Shown here piece after piece: positions 19,117 through 28,578 of a DNA stretch of 64,000 nt. The position numbers and the translations under genes are program-made. This DNA comes from Bacillota bacterium. GTDB taxonomy: Bacteria > Bacillota > Clostridia > Peptostreptococcales > Anaerovoracaceae. The DNA lies in assembly GCA_017459895.1 (NCBI GenBank), contig JAFUCA010000038.1, positions 55,545 to 119,544 of the forward strand. The letters are read 5' to 3'. Numbering within the stretch: the first letter of the stretch is position 1; each line of letters begins with the position of its first letter. The notes under the pieces are model-generated. The model saw nothing but the letters and a program-made list of their open reading frames with translations. It ran no database searches and was not told where the DNA came from.

Positions 19117-21765
19117 ATGGCATCAAAACTGTCACCGATGATGCAGCAGTACATCGAGATCAAGGAGCAGTACAAGGACGAGATCCTGTTCTTTCGGCTC
19201 GGTGACTTCTACGAAATGTTCTTTGAAGACGCGAAGCTGGTCTCAAAGGAACTGGAACTGACACTGACAGGTAAAAACTGCGGATTAGAAGAAAGGGCTC
19301 CTATGTGTGGAGTCCCTTTCCATTCCGCGGATACTTATATTGCCCGTCTGATCGAGAAGGGCTATAAGGTTGCCATCTGCGAACAGACGGAGGATCCGGC
19401 CTCTGCGAAGGGGCTGGTGCGGCGGGAGGTCATTCAGGTAGTGACCCCCGGCACGCTGATCTCCAGCACCATGCTGCGGGAAAACGAAAACAACTTCATC
19501 GCATCCGTATTTGCCGGAACCGGCGAATGGGGACTGGCTTACTGCGATATCTCCACCGGGGAGCTGCGTCTGACCAGCCTTTGCGGTCCGGGGGCGGAGA
19601 CGTCTCTGCAGGATGAGCTGGTGAAGATCGATGCCCGGGAGATCCTGATGAGCGAGGAAACAGCCGAAGCAGCTGATACGGGGGCTCTGGCCGCGCTGAC
19701 CGGCGCCTATCTGAATACCATCGGCGAGGCCTTTTACCGCGGAGAAGCGATGCAGGACGCGATCCGCCGCCAGTTCCACACGGATTCACTGCAGGGACTG
19801 GGCATCGGCGAGGGATCCGCGGCAGAGGCAGCGGTGGGTTCGCTGCTGCTGTATATCCACGATACCCAGAAGAACGACATGAGCCATATCGCCCGGCCGG
19901 CGGTGTATGCCACCGGGGATCACATGTCTCTCGATAAGGCGACGATCCGCAATCTGGAGCTGACGGAGACGCTGTTTGAGAAAAAGCTCTCCGGATCCCT
20001 GCTGGGCGTGCTGGATAAGACTCATACCGCGATGGGATCCCGGCTTCTGAAGCAGTGGATCCGCACACCTCTCAACGACTGCGACAGGATCAACGCCCGG
20101 CTGGATGCGGTATCGGAACTGGCCGACGACATTCTGCTCCGAAACGACCTGAAGGAGGAGCTGAAGCGCATCTACGACTTCGAACGCCTGGCGGGACGGA
20201 TCGCCACCGGCAAAGCCAACGGCCGGGATCTGATCGCTCTTCGGGGTTCCTGCCGCAGCCTGCCGGAGATCAAGCAGCTGACCATCGGATCCCGGAGCCG
20301 GCTTCTGCAGGAGCTGTCGGATCAGATCCACGGGCTGGAGGACGTATATGAGCTGATCGACCGCAGCATCGTCGAGGAGCCGCCCTTCACGGTGAAGGAG
20401 GGCGGGCTGATCCGGGAGGGTTACTCGGAGGAGCTGGATGATATGAAGCTCTCCATCCGGGTCGCGAGAGAATGGATCGCCTCACTGGAAGCCAAAGAAC
20501 GGGAGCGGACCGGCATCAAGAATCTGAAGGTGGGCTTCAACAAGGTCTTCGGCTATTATCTGGAGGTGACGAAGTCCTTCTACGATCTGGTTCCGGAGGA
20601 TTACATCCGCAAGCAGACCCTGGTGGGCAGCGAGCGGTTCGTGACACCCCAGCTGAAGGAAACGGAGCGGCTGGTACTGAATGCCGAGACCGAGATCAAT
20701 AAGATGGAATACGATCTGTTTTCGGAGATCCGGCGGACTCTGCAGGCTCGGACGGCGGACATTCAGCAGACCTCGGCTGCCGTAGCGCGGCTGGATGCGC
20801 TGGTCTCCTTCGCTCACGTCAGCGATCAGAACGGCTACGTCCGTCCCCAGGTCGACGAAGGGGATGTGATTCAGATCGAGCGGGGACGCCACCCGGTCAT
20901 CGAGCTATCCTCCCGGGACGGTCTGTTTGTCAGCAACGACACCTATATCGACCGCAGCGATGCCAGCATGCTGATCATTACCGGCCCCAACATGTCCGGT
21001 AAATCCACGTATATGCGGCAGACGGCTCTGATCGTTCTGATGTCCCAGATCGGCTGCTTCGTTCCCGCCAGCGCGGCACGCATCGGTGTCTGCGACCGGA
21101 TCTTTACCAGGATCGGAGCCTCCGATAATCTGTCCCAGGGACAGAGCACCTTCTACGTCGAAATGAGCGAGCTGTCCTATATTCTGAATACGGCAACCCA
21201 TCGGAGTCTGGTGATCCTGGACGAGATCGGGCGGGGGACCAGCACCTACGACGGTCTGTCCATCGCCTGGGCGGCCGCCGAGTTTCTCAGCGCACCCCAG
21301 CGGCGGATCCGGACGCTGTTCGCGACGCATTATCATGAAATGACGGTTCTGGAGGAGACGCTGCGGGGCGTACGGAATCTGAACGTCGACGTGGCCGAAG
21401 AAAACGGAGACATCGTATTCCTGCACAAGATCGTACCAGGCAGCGCCAGCCGCAGCTACGGCATCCATGTGGCCAAACTGGCCGGCGCTCCGAAGGAGCT
21501 GCTGGACAGCGCGCAGCTGCACCTGGAGGCCCTCAGCGGCGATATGAGAGACAATGTGTCTGCAGTGGCATCCGAGTCCGCGGATACGGCAAAAATCGTC
21601 TCAGAGCGAATCCCTGCGCCTTCTGAGGCATTCGAAGAAGAGCAGCTGTCCCTGTTCGCGCAGGTGCCCGATCCGATTTCGGAGCGGATCCGGGGACTGG
21701 ATCTGATGAATACGACACCGTCCCAGGCGCTGCAGATTCTGGAAGAACTGAAGGAGTATCTATGA
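19117..21765 (+). CDS. mutS: DNA mismatch repair protein MutS
   Basis: 882-aa MutS. The mismatch-binding motif is GDFYEMFFEDA near the N-terminus. The ATPase has Walker A GPNMSGKSTYM at about residue 622 and Walker B VILDEIGRGTSTYDG at about 700, then FATHYHE. A start at the ATG 19117 with AAAGGC 6 nt upstream is preferred to the TTG at 19099. It overlaps mutL by 4 bp. Confidence 0.97.
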   Translation: MASKLSPMMQQYIEIKEQYKDEILFFRLGDFYEMFFEDAKLVSKELELTLTGKNCGLEERAPMCGVPFHSADTYIARLIEKGYKVAICEQTEDPASAKGLVRREVIQVVTPGTLISSTMLRENENNFIASVFAGTGEWGLAYCDISTGELRLTSLCGPGAETSLQDELVKIDAREILMSEETAEAADTGALAALTGAYLNTIGEAFYRGEAMQDAIRRQFHTDSLQGLGIGEGSAAEAAVGSLLLYIHDTQKNDMSHIARPAVYATGDHMSLDKATIRNLELTETLFEKKLSGSLLGVLDKTHTAMGSRLLKQWIRTPLNDCDRINARLDAVSELADDILLRNDLKEELKRIYDFERLAGRIATGKANGRDLIALRGSCRSLPEIKQLTIGSRSRLLQELSDQIHGLEDVYELIDRSIVEEPPFTVKEGGLIREGYSEELDDMKLSIRVAREWIASLEAKERERTGIKNLKVGFNKVFGYYLEVTKSFYDLVPEDYIRKQTLVGSERFVTPQLKETERLVLNAETEINKMEYDLFSEIRRTLQARTADIQQTSAAVARLDALVSFAHVSDQNGYVRPQVDEGDVIQIERGRHPVIELSSRDGLFVSNDTYIDRSDASMLIITGPNMSGKSTYMRQTALIVLMSQIGCFVPASAARIGVCDRIFTRIGASDNLSQGQSTFYVEMSELSYILNTATHRSLVILDEIGRGTSTYDGLSIAWAAAEFLSAPQRRIRTLFATHYHEMTVLEETLRGVRNLNVDVAEENGDIVFLHKIVPGSASRSYGIHVAKLAGAPKELLDSAQLHLEALSGDMRDNVSAVASESADTAKIVSERIPAPSEAFEEEQLSLFAQVPDPISERIRGLDLMNTTPSQALQILEELKEYL

Positions 21766-23609
21766 TCCGTGTACTTGACAAAGCGGTAGCGGATAAGATC
21801 GCCGCCGGAGAAGTGATCGACCGTCCCGTATCCATCGTGAAGGAACTGGTCGAAAACTCCCTGGATGCCGGAGCATCCTCCATTACCGTGGAACTGAGAA
21901 AGGGCGGCAAGGAATACATCCGCATCACCGACGACGGCTGCGGGATCGATGCTGAGGAAACCGAGCTGGCGTTCCGGCGCCACGCCACCAGCAAGATCAC
22001 ATCGGAGGAGGACCTGGATTCCATCCGGAGTCTGGGCTTTCGGGGGGAAGCGCTGGCCAGCATCTGCGCAGTCGCCCGGGTGGATATGATCACGAAGACC
22101 GGGGAGGCTCATGCGGGACGCCATGTGGTCTGCGAGGGAAGCGAGATCCTCCGCAGCGCTCCCACGGGCTGCCCGGAGGGCACGACCATCACCGTCCGGG
22201 ATCTGTTTTATAATGTTCCGGCAAGGAAGAAATTTCTCGGTACCGACGGGGCCGAATCCCGCCGGATCATCGATCTGATGTCCCGGATCGCTCTGGCCTA
22301 TCCGGATGTTCGCTTCCGGCTGATCAACGGCCGTCAGGAGGTCTTCTCAACCACCGGGCGTGGAAGCATTCTGGACAACATCTGCCGGATCTACGGCAGA
22401 GACATCGGAAGGGATCTGGTGCCGGTGGATGTCTTCCGGGAACCCTATCTGCTTCGGGGATTCGTATCCTCTCCCGGGGTATCCACGTCTTCCCGAAACC
22501 GACAGTTTTTCTGCGTCAACGGACGCGTCGTTTCCAGCAAAACAGTGGAGCAGGGCCTGGAAAAGGCCTATCGCGAACGGCTTTTCCCGGGTCGTTTTCC
22601 CATCGCATTCCTGTTTCTGCAGATTCCGGCGGATCAGCTGGATGTGAATGTTCATCCGACCAAAAAAGAAATACGTTTCGATGATCCCTTCGCGGTGGAG
22701 GACTTCATCTGCGAATCCGTCGCATCAGCCCTGGAAAAAAGTCAGGCGATCCCGGCGGCAGAAGCGGACAGAGCGAAACCGGCGCAGGAGCCCCCGAAAC
22801 CAGCGGCGTTTCAGGAACCGGCGGAGAAGGAACCGGCCGCTGAGGCTGCAAAGGCTGGAGATCCGGTGGACCCGGCTCCTTTGGCTCCGGAAGCTTCCTC
22901 CGGCACACAGGTTGACATAAAAAAATTATTGCAGACCATGCGGCAGGATGCGGTCCTGCGGGAGCCGGATGCCGCCGATGCTCCCATGATCTCCGATCCG
23001 GTCCGGAAGGAGATGGAGCAGCGGGAAGAACGTCTGGATATCGCTTCTCTGGAGGTGATCGGCTCGGTGTTCAACACCTATATCATCACCACCGACGGCG
23101 AATGCGTTTATCTGATCGACCAGCATGCCGCCCACGAACGGGTTTTCTATGAAAGGCTGCTGGCGCAGTATCACAGCAGTGAGAAGCTGCAGCAGGAAAT
23201 GCTGATCCCGCTTCAGATCAGCGTTTCCGCCGAGGTGGAAAGCGCCGAGGAATCCTGGATCGGATACCTTCGCGCTATGGGATACGACATCGAGAATTTC
23301 GGAGGCAGGGTGTACCTTGTGCGGGCGGTGCCGGCCTTCGGGGATCCGAAGGAATCCGAAGCCTTCCTGCGCCAGATGCTGCTGGAGCTGGAGCAGACGC
23401 CGGACGTTCATTCGTTTGCCGGACTGGACCGGCTCATCATGCGTTCCTGTAAATCCGCGGTCAAGGGCGGCGATGTGCTGCACCCGGCGGAGATCCGGGC
23501 GCTTCTGAGCCAGCTGGCGGCCTGTGATCGCCCCTGGTCCTGTCCCCACGGCCGGCCGACTATTGTACGGCTGAGCCGCTACGATCTGGAAAGGATGTTC
23601 AAACGCTAA
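21762..23609 (+). CDS. mutL: DNA mismatch repair protein MutL with endonuclease motif
   Basis: 615-aa MutL. GHKL ATPase motifs are NSLDAGASS, DDGCGID and GFRGEALASI. Residues ~330-430 form a Pro/Ala/Glu-rich linker. The C-terminal domain has the metal endonuclease motif DQHAAHERVFYE at about residue 453 and CPHGRP at 594, so the protein should nick DNA, as expected in bacteria lacking MutH. One copy of the 10-mer GCAAAGGCTG lies in the linker at 22848. It overlaps miaA by 1 bp (TAATG). Confidence 0.96.
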   Translation: MIRVLDKAVADKIAAGEVIDRPVSIVKELVENSLDAGASSITVELRKGGKEYIRITDDGCGIDAEETELAFRRHATSKITSEEDLDSIRSLGFRGEALASICAVARVDMITKTGEAHAGRHVVCEGSEILRSAPTGCPEGTTITVRDLFYNVPARKKFLGTDGAESRRIIDLMSRIALAYPDVRFRLINGRQEVFSTTGRGSILDNICRIYGRDIGRDLVPVDVFREPYLLRGFVSSPGVSTSSRNRQFFCVNGRVVSSKTVEQGLEKAYRERLFPGRFPIAFLFLQIPADQLDVNVHPTKKEIRFDDPFAVEDFICESVASALEKSQAIPAAEADRAKPAQEPPKPAAFQEPAEKEPAAEAAKAGDPVDPAPLAPEASSGTQVDIKKLLQTMRQDAVLREPDAADAPMISDPVRKEMEQREERLDIASLEVIGSVFNTYIITTDGECVYLIDQHAAHERVFYERLLAQYHSSEKLQQEMLIPLQISVSAEVESAEESWIGYLRAMGYDIENFGGRVYLVRAVPAFGDPKESEAFLRQMLLELEQTPDVHSFAGLDRLIMRSCKSAVKGGDVLHPAEIRALLSQLAACDRPWSCPHGRPTIVRLSRYDLERMFKR

Positions 23610-24556
23610 TGGATCAGCCCATCAAAATCGTTGTGATTGCAGGCCCTACGGCAGTGGGGAAAACGGCTTTTGCCATCGGGACCGCCCGGCGCTTCGGGGG
23701 CGAGATCGTATCCTGCGATTCCATGCAGCTCTATAAATACATGGATATCGGCAGCGCCAAGCCCACCGAAGAGGAGCGGGCGCTGGCTGCGCATCATCTG
23801 ATCGACTGCATTGACCCTCTGGCACCGAAAGGAGATTTCAGCGCGGCGAAATACGCGGTGCTTGCGGAGAAAGCCATCCGGGATATCCACGCCCGGGACA
23901 GGCTTCCCATCGTTTCGGGCGGAACCGGACTCTATTTGAATGCGATCCTCTACGAGATGGATTTCGGCGAAAGACAGCCGGATCTGCAGCTTCGCTCCCG
24001 TCTGTCCCGCATCGCCGAAACCGAGGGGCCCCAGCCTTTGCATGAGATGCTCCGGGAGAAAGATCCGAAGGCGGCGGAGCGAATTCATCCCAACAACGTC
24101 AAGAAGGTGATCCGCGCCCTGGAGCGGCTGGAAGGAGGGGAGGAGACCCTCCGTGAATTTCACGCCGTCCGAAAGAAAAACCCGCTGTACGATCCGGTCC
24201 TGATCGGCCTTACCCGGGACCGCTCCGAGCTCTATGAGCGGATCAATGCCCGTGTTCAGAAAATGATCGAAGAGGGTCTGGTGGAAGAGGTGCGCCGGTT
24301 GCAGAAGATGGGGCTTTCCACCGAATACATCTCCATGCTTGGGATCGGATACAAAGAAATTCTGGCTTTTTTGGCCGGTGAAACCACCCTGGCCGAAGCG
24401 ACCGAATTAATACAAAAAAATACACGCCATTTCGCCAAAAGACAGTTAACGTGGTTCCGCAGATATGATAAAATGTTCTGGCTGGATATCTCGGAATACG
24501 GCGATGATCATTCGGCGATGGAGGAACTGTTTTCATGGCTCGGTCAAAGACTGTAA
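23609..24556 (+). CDS. miaA: tRNA dimethylallyltransferase MiaA
   Basis: 315-aa MiaA that adds the isopentenyl group to A37 of tRNAs reading U-starting codons. The P-loop is AGPTAVGKTAFAIG at residues ~10-23; CDSMQLYKYMDIGSAKPT and SGGTGLYLNAI follow. FAKRQLTWFR is near the C-terminus. mutS-mutL-miaA is the usual order. The end overlaps the next gene by 22 bp. hfq, often next to miaA, is absent. Confidence 0.95.
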   Translation: MDQPIKIVVIAGPTAVGKTAFAIGTARRFGGEIVSCDSMQLYKYMDIGSAKPTEEERALAAHHLIDCIDPLAPKGDFSAAKYAVLAEKAIRDIHARDRLPIVSGGTGLYLNAILYEMDFGERQPDLQLRSRLSRIAETEGPQPLHEMLREKDPKAAERIHPNNVKKVIRALERLEGGEETLREFHAVRKKNPLYDPVLIGLTRDRSELYERINARVQKMIEEGLVEEVRRLQKMGLSTEYISMLGIGYKEILAFLAGETTLAEATELIQKNTRHFAKRQLTWFRRYDKMFWLDISEYGDDHSAMEELFSWLGQRL

Positions 24557-25668
24557 AACTGCATAACCGGAGCGACAAACCCGACAATGTCGTACTCCGT
24601 CAGCACGAGACGGAGCAAAAATGCGAAGATTTACAGAAAGCGCTGCCAAACTTCATGCGGGGCTTTTTTGCTTACCTGAAGGGAAACGTTCTGCCCCTGA
24701 CCCGGCTGAATTATCTGTCGGACATCCGGTTCTTCTGCCAGTATCTGATCGATGAGACGGATCTGACGCAGGCTGAAGAAACGAAGGGAATCAAACTGAC
24801 GGAGTTTCAGAATATCCAGGCGGTGGACATCAACATCTTTATCGACTGGTGCCGCAAGTACACGGTGGAGAAGGATGATGTGCAGATCGTCTACGAGAAC
24901 AGCAGCCGGACGCTGGCGCGAAAGAAATCATCTCTGTCGGTCCTGTTCAAACAGCTGTACCGGGACGGTCTTCTGGAGAAGAACATCACCGACGGTTTCG
25001 ATCCGATCCGGGTCCCAAAGGCTGGAGAGCGTGAGATCAAGGCGCTGCAGGATGACGAGGTGATGGTCATGCTGGATGCGGTCTCCACCGGCGCCCATCT
25101 GACGGAGAAGGAGCGTCAGTTCTGGGAAAAAACGAAGAAACGGGACAAGGCCATCCTGATCCTGTTTCTGACCTACGGACTGCGGCTGTTCGAGCTGCAG
25201 CAGCTGAATGTGTCCTCGTTCAATTTTCAACGGGGCGAATTCAAGATCTATCGCAAGCGCGATAAGGAAGCGATCATGCCGCTCAACATTTCCGTGACGG
25301 AGGTCGTCTCGGATTATATCGAGAATGAGCGGCCGGACGATGAAACACTGGATGAGATCCACAGGGATGCGCTGTTCCTGTCTCTGCAGGGGAAGCGGAT
25401 GACCGAGCGCGCCATTCGGGATCTCGTTAAGAAATACACGTCCATCGGCATGGCGACCTCCCGCAGGGGAGGCTACAGTCCGCACAAGCTGCGGGCGACG
25501 GCTGCCACCAGCCTGATCGGACGGGGAAATTCCATCTTTGACGTGCAGGCGCTGCTGGACCATGAGCAGGTGACCACAACGCAGCTGTACGCGGATCACA
25601 AGATGAACGTCAAGCGGGATCTGGTCAAAGACATGGAATGGGAATTGGAGCGAAAAGGAGAGGACTAG
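24535..25668 (+). CDS. Tyrosine recombinase/integrase family protein
   Basis: 377-aa tyrosine recombinase. The catalytic set is visible: R217 (YGLRLFE), HxxR at 317-320 (HKLRATAA), H343 (LLDHEQ) and Y352 (QLYADHK). A SAM-like N-terminal core-binding domain is at ~40-150. It resembles XerC/XerD but is longer by an N-terminal tail. The ATG overlaps the miaA 3' end, so it is translated as part of the mutS-mutL-miaA operon, which argues for a resident function such as dimer resolution. No attachment site was found. Confidence 0.82.
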   Translation: MARSKTVKLHNRSDKPDNVVLRQHETEQKCEDLQKALPNFMRGFFAYLKGNVLPLTRLNYLSDIRFFCQYLIDETDLTQAEETKGIKLTEFQNIQAVDINIFIDWCRKYTVEKDDVQIVYENSSRTLARKKSSLSVLFKQLYRDGLLEKNITDGFDPIRVPKAGEREIKALQDDEVMVMLDAVSTGAHLTEKERQFWEKTKKRDKAILILFLTYGLRLFELQQLNVSSFNFQRGEFKIYRKRDKEAIMPLNISVTEVVSDYIENERPDDETLDEIHRDALFLSLQGKRMTERAIRDLVKKYTSIGMATSRRGGYSPHKLRATAATSLIGRGNSIFDVQALLDHEQVTTTQLYADHKMNVKRDLVKDMEWELERKGED

Positions 25669-25672
25669 TTCG

Positions 25673-27199
25673 ATGAAACGTCGTTTAATCATATTATTAG
25701 CCGCAGCAGCCGCCGCGGTATGTATGCTGTGCCCGCAGACCGCTTTGGCCGAGGCCGATTACACCGGTGCGGACACTTCCTGGTTTGATTCACTGAATCC
25801 GAAAGGGGATTACCGGATATCCACGGAGGCGGAGCTTCGGGGGCTGGCCAGTCTGGTCAACGAGGAGCAGTATTACTGGAAGCCGAACCGCACCGAATCC
25901 TTCGAAGGCGTCACCTTCGTTCTGACGAGGGATATCACTCTGACCGGCGACTGGACGCCCATCGGCCGGGACAATCAGATCACCTTCAGCGGCACGTTCG
26001 ATGCCAAGGGACATACGATCACCGGACTGTCCATCGATTCCGAGGATCCCTACTGCGGGCTGTTCGGACACCTGTCCGGCACCGTACGCAATCTCTACGT
26101 CGAAGGGGATGTATCGACCTCAGAAAACTACTGCGGGGGGATCGCAGGGTTCGTCAGCGAGACCGGCACGATCGATCACTGCCGCGCGAATGTTCAGATC
26201 GCCGGCCGGTACGATGTCGGCGGGATCACCGGCGAATGCCGGGGCGGACAGATCACCAGCAGCCTGAATTTCGGCGAGGTGATCGGCACCAGCATGGTGG
26301 GCGGGATCGCCGGCGAATGCTGGGGGGCCTCCATCGAGTCCTGCGGCAACCGGGGCCTGATCGTTTCCAACGGCGCCGGAAGCTTCAACAACGGAACGGG
26401 GGGAATCGCGGGGCGCTCGGTATCCGCTTCAAGCCTCAGCCTCTGCTATAACGTGGGCGATATCATATCCTCCAACGAAGCCACCGGCGGAATCACCGGT
26501 TATACGAATTCTACGGGATCCTCCATCCGCGACTGTTATTCCATCGGTTCCATCCGCATCGAAGCGGCGCAGGTGAAGACGGCCGCGGCACTGAATGGGG
26601 CGCAGTCCGCCGCTGCGCTGACCGGAAGCAATCTGCCGGTCTATGCCGGCGGGATCGCCGGTTACGTCGGCTCCCAGAATCTGTCCATCACCAATTGCTA
26701 TAACACAGGAAAGATCCGGGGCGCGGATTATGCCGGCGGCATCATCGGCAAATGCGAGAACGAACTGTACTCCCAGGATCCGCCGCAGTTCAGCAACAAT
26801 TACTATGCGAAGGGCTCATTCAACGGTGCCATCGCGGCGGACCGGGATGATAAAAGGATGCGCGTGCGGGGCGCTGCCAATGAGGTATACGATTCGGCCT
26901 TCGGCCATATGGCGGCATCTCTGGGAGAGGCGTACATGGATGACCGTTCCGGCACCTACGGAAGCCGGGGCTATCCGGTGCTGACCTGGCAGGAGGAGGT
27001 TCAGACGGACGATGATCTGGCGGTGCTGAAACACATCGACCAGGATGTTGTAAACCGTCTGCACGAGCTCACCCTGGTGCAGAACGCGCAGGAAAGCGAG
27101 CCTGGAGAGACGGTTCTGCGGTTCTTCAACAAGGACATCATCTCTGCTGCTCCCGCAGCGCAGGAAATTCCCATCAAGGAGAAAGGAACACAGAAGTAA
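25673..27199 (+). CDS. Secreted GLUG-motif repeat protein
   Basis: 508-aa protein with an N-terminal signal peptide (hydrophobic residues ~5-22, cleavage likely after ALAEA). Residues ~130-360 carry repeated GLUG-type segments (GGIAGFVS, GGITGECRGG, GGIAGECWG, GGIAGRS, GGITGYT, GGIAGYVG, GGIIGKC), each with a following beta-rich stretch, as in surface beta-helix proteins. No LPxTG or membrane anchor is seen. The gene sits 4 nt after the recombinase and overlaps the next ATG by 1 bp, an odd position for an exported protein. Function unknown. Confidence 0.78.
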   Translation: MKRRLIILLAAAAAAVCMLCPQTALAEADYTGADTSWFDSLNPKGDYRISTEAELRGLASLVNEEQYYWKPNRTESFEGVTFVLTRDITLTGDWTPIGRDNQITFSGTFDAKGHTITGLSIDSEDPYCGLFGHLSGTVRNLYVEGDVSTSENYCGGIAGFVSETGTIDHCRANVQIAGRYDVGGITGECRGGQITSSLNFGEVIGTSMVGGIAGECWGASIESCGNRGLIVSNGAGSFNNGTGGIAGRSVSASSLSLCYNVGDIISSNEATGGITGYTNSTGSSIRDCYSIGSIRIEAAQVKTAAALNGAQSAAALTGSNLPVYAGGIAGYVGSQNLSITNCYNTGKIRGADYAGGIIGKCENELYSQDPPQFSNNYYAKGSFNGAIAADRDDKRMRVRGAANEVYDSAFGHMAASLGEAYMDDRSGTYGSRGYPVLTWQEEVQTDDDLAVLKHIDQDVVNRLHELTLVQNAQESEPGETVLRFFNKDIISAAPAAQEIPIKEKGTQK

Positions 27200-28491
27200 T
27201 GCAGCACAACACCTACGAGCTTCTTCGGGATCAGTTTCATATCGATGAACGGATCCTGGCGCTCATCGAAGACAGCGAATCCCGGGTTTCCTCCCAGTTT
27301 GAATCGCTGGATGATATCATGACCTATAATCAGTACAAGGTCCTGGCAGCCTTTCAGAAAAACGGCATCCGGGACATGCATTTCTCCTGGAATACCGGCT
27401 ACGGATACGATGATCCCGGGCGGGATGCCATCGAGCGTGTCTATGCTGACATCTTTCATACCGAGGCAGCGCTGGTCCGGCCGATCATCGTCAACGGAAC
27501 CCATGCGCTGACGCTGGCCCTGATGGGACCGCTGCGCCCCGGGGACGAGCTGATCTACAGCACCGGCGCTCCCTACGATACGCTGGAGGAAGTCATCGGC
27601 ATCCGGGGCGAAGGCAAGGGGTCCCTGCGGGATTACGGGGTGAATTATAAGCAGGTGGAGCTGCGGGATGACGGCAGGATCGATCTGGAGGCCCTCGGCA
27701 AAGCCATCGGTCCCGCCACGAAGATGGTCTGCCTGCAGCGGGCGACGGGTTACGGCTGGAGAAAAGCCATTACCATTGAGGAAATCGAAGAATGGGCGGC
27801 CTTCGTTCACGGGATCCGTTCGGACATCATCTGCATGGTGGACAACTGTTACGGCGAGTTCCTCCACATCAAGGAACCGACGGATGTGGGCGCGGATATC
27901 ATGGCGGGCTCCCTCATCAAGAATCCGGGGGGCGGGTTGGCGCTCACAGGCGGCTACGTTGCCGGACGGGCGGATCTGATCGAGAAGGTTTCCTACCGGA
28001 TGACATCCCCCGGCATCGGCGGGGAGTGCGGCCTGACCTTCGGGCAGACCCGCAGCATGCTCCAGGGGCTGTTCATCGCTCCGAAGACGGTCAACGGGGC
28101 AGTGAAGGGGGCGGTCCTGTGCGCCAGTGCATTCCGGCAGCTGGGCTATGAGGTGTGTCCCGGAGCGGAGGATGTTCGTTCGGACATCATTCAGGCGGTG
28201 AAGCTGGGGACTCCTGAGGCGGTCGTAGCCTTCTGTCAGGGGATCCAGGCAGCAGCGCCGGTGGATTCCTTTGTCAGCCCCGAGCCGTGGGATATGCCCG
28301 GCTATGAGGATCCGGTGGTCATGGCTGCCGGTGCCTTCGTGCAGGGATCTTCCATCGAGCTTTCGGCGGATGCTCCGATCCGCCCGCCTTACGTGGTTTA
28401 TTTTCAGGGCGGCCTGACCTACGAGCATTCCAAGTTCGGCGTCATCAAGGCACTGCAGGCGCTGGTGGATCAAAAGCTGGTTTTCCTCTAA
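27199..28491 (+). CDS. Methionine gamma-lyase family / YnbB-type PLP protein
   Basis: 430-aa fold-type I PLP enzyme of the family annotated aluminium resistance protein/YnbB. The PLP lysine is K241 in SLIKNPGGGLALTGGYVAG. VNGTHALTLALMG and MVDNCYGEF are other family segments. In Bacillus the gene is also close to miaA. The physiological substrate is not established. It starts on the stop of the GLUG gene (TAATG) and ends just before a terminator. Confidence 0.82.
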   Translation: MQHNTYELLRDQFHIDERILALIEDSESRVSSQFESLDDIMTYNQYKVLAAFQKNGIRDMHFSWNTGYGYDDPGRDAIERVYADIFHTEAALVRPIIVNGTHALTLALMGPLRPGDELIYSTGAPYDTLEEVIGIRGEGKGSLRDYGVNYKQVELRDDGRIDLEALGKAIGPATKMVCLQRATGYGWRKAITIEEIEEWAAFVHGIRSDIICMVDNCYGEFLHIKEPTDVGADIMAGSLIKNPGGGLALTGGYVAGRADLIEKVSYRMTSPGIGGECGLTFGQTRSMLQGLFIAPKTVNGAVKGAVLCASAFRQLGYEVCPGAEDVRSDIIQAVKLGTPEAVVAFCQGIQAAAPVDSFVSPEPWDMPGYEDPVVMAAGAFVQGSSIELSADAPIRPPYVVYFQGGLTYEHSKFGVIKALQALVDQKLVFL

Positions 28492-28521
28492 AATCAACGC
28501 CAAATCTACACAATAAGCGTG

Positions 28522-28527
28522 TATAAT
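28522..28527 (+). promoter_or_regulatory. Candidate -10 element upstream of TVP38 gene
   Basis: A perfect TATAAT stands 57 nt before the TVP38 ATG. No good -35 is visible at 16-18 bp. The predicted start point (~28534) falls inside the terminator hairpin that follows. Confidence 0.45.
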
Positions 28528-28528
28528 G

Positions 28529-28557
28529 GACTCGTACTTAAGTATGAGTCTTTTTTT
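28529..28557 (+). terminator. Terminator after the YnbB-type gene
   Basis: GACTCGTACTT (28529-28539) pairs with AAGTATGAGTC (28540-28550), with one G-U pair, and is followed by seven T. It closes the mutS-to-YnbB operon. Confidence 0.8.
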
Positions 28558-28578
28558 ATTGCAGGAGTTTTTAAGAGA

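Noticed and set aside
24535-25668. Phage or integrative-element integrase
   Set aside because: The gene overlaps miaA and sits in a housekeeping operon with no attachment site, cargo or composition change, so a resident recombinase is more likely.
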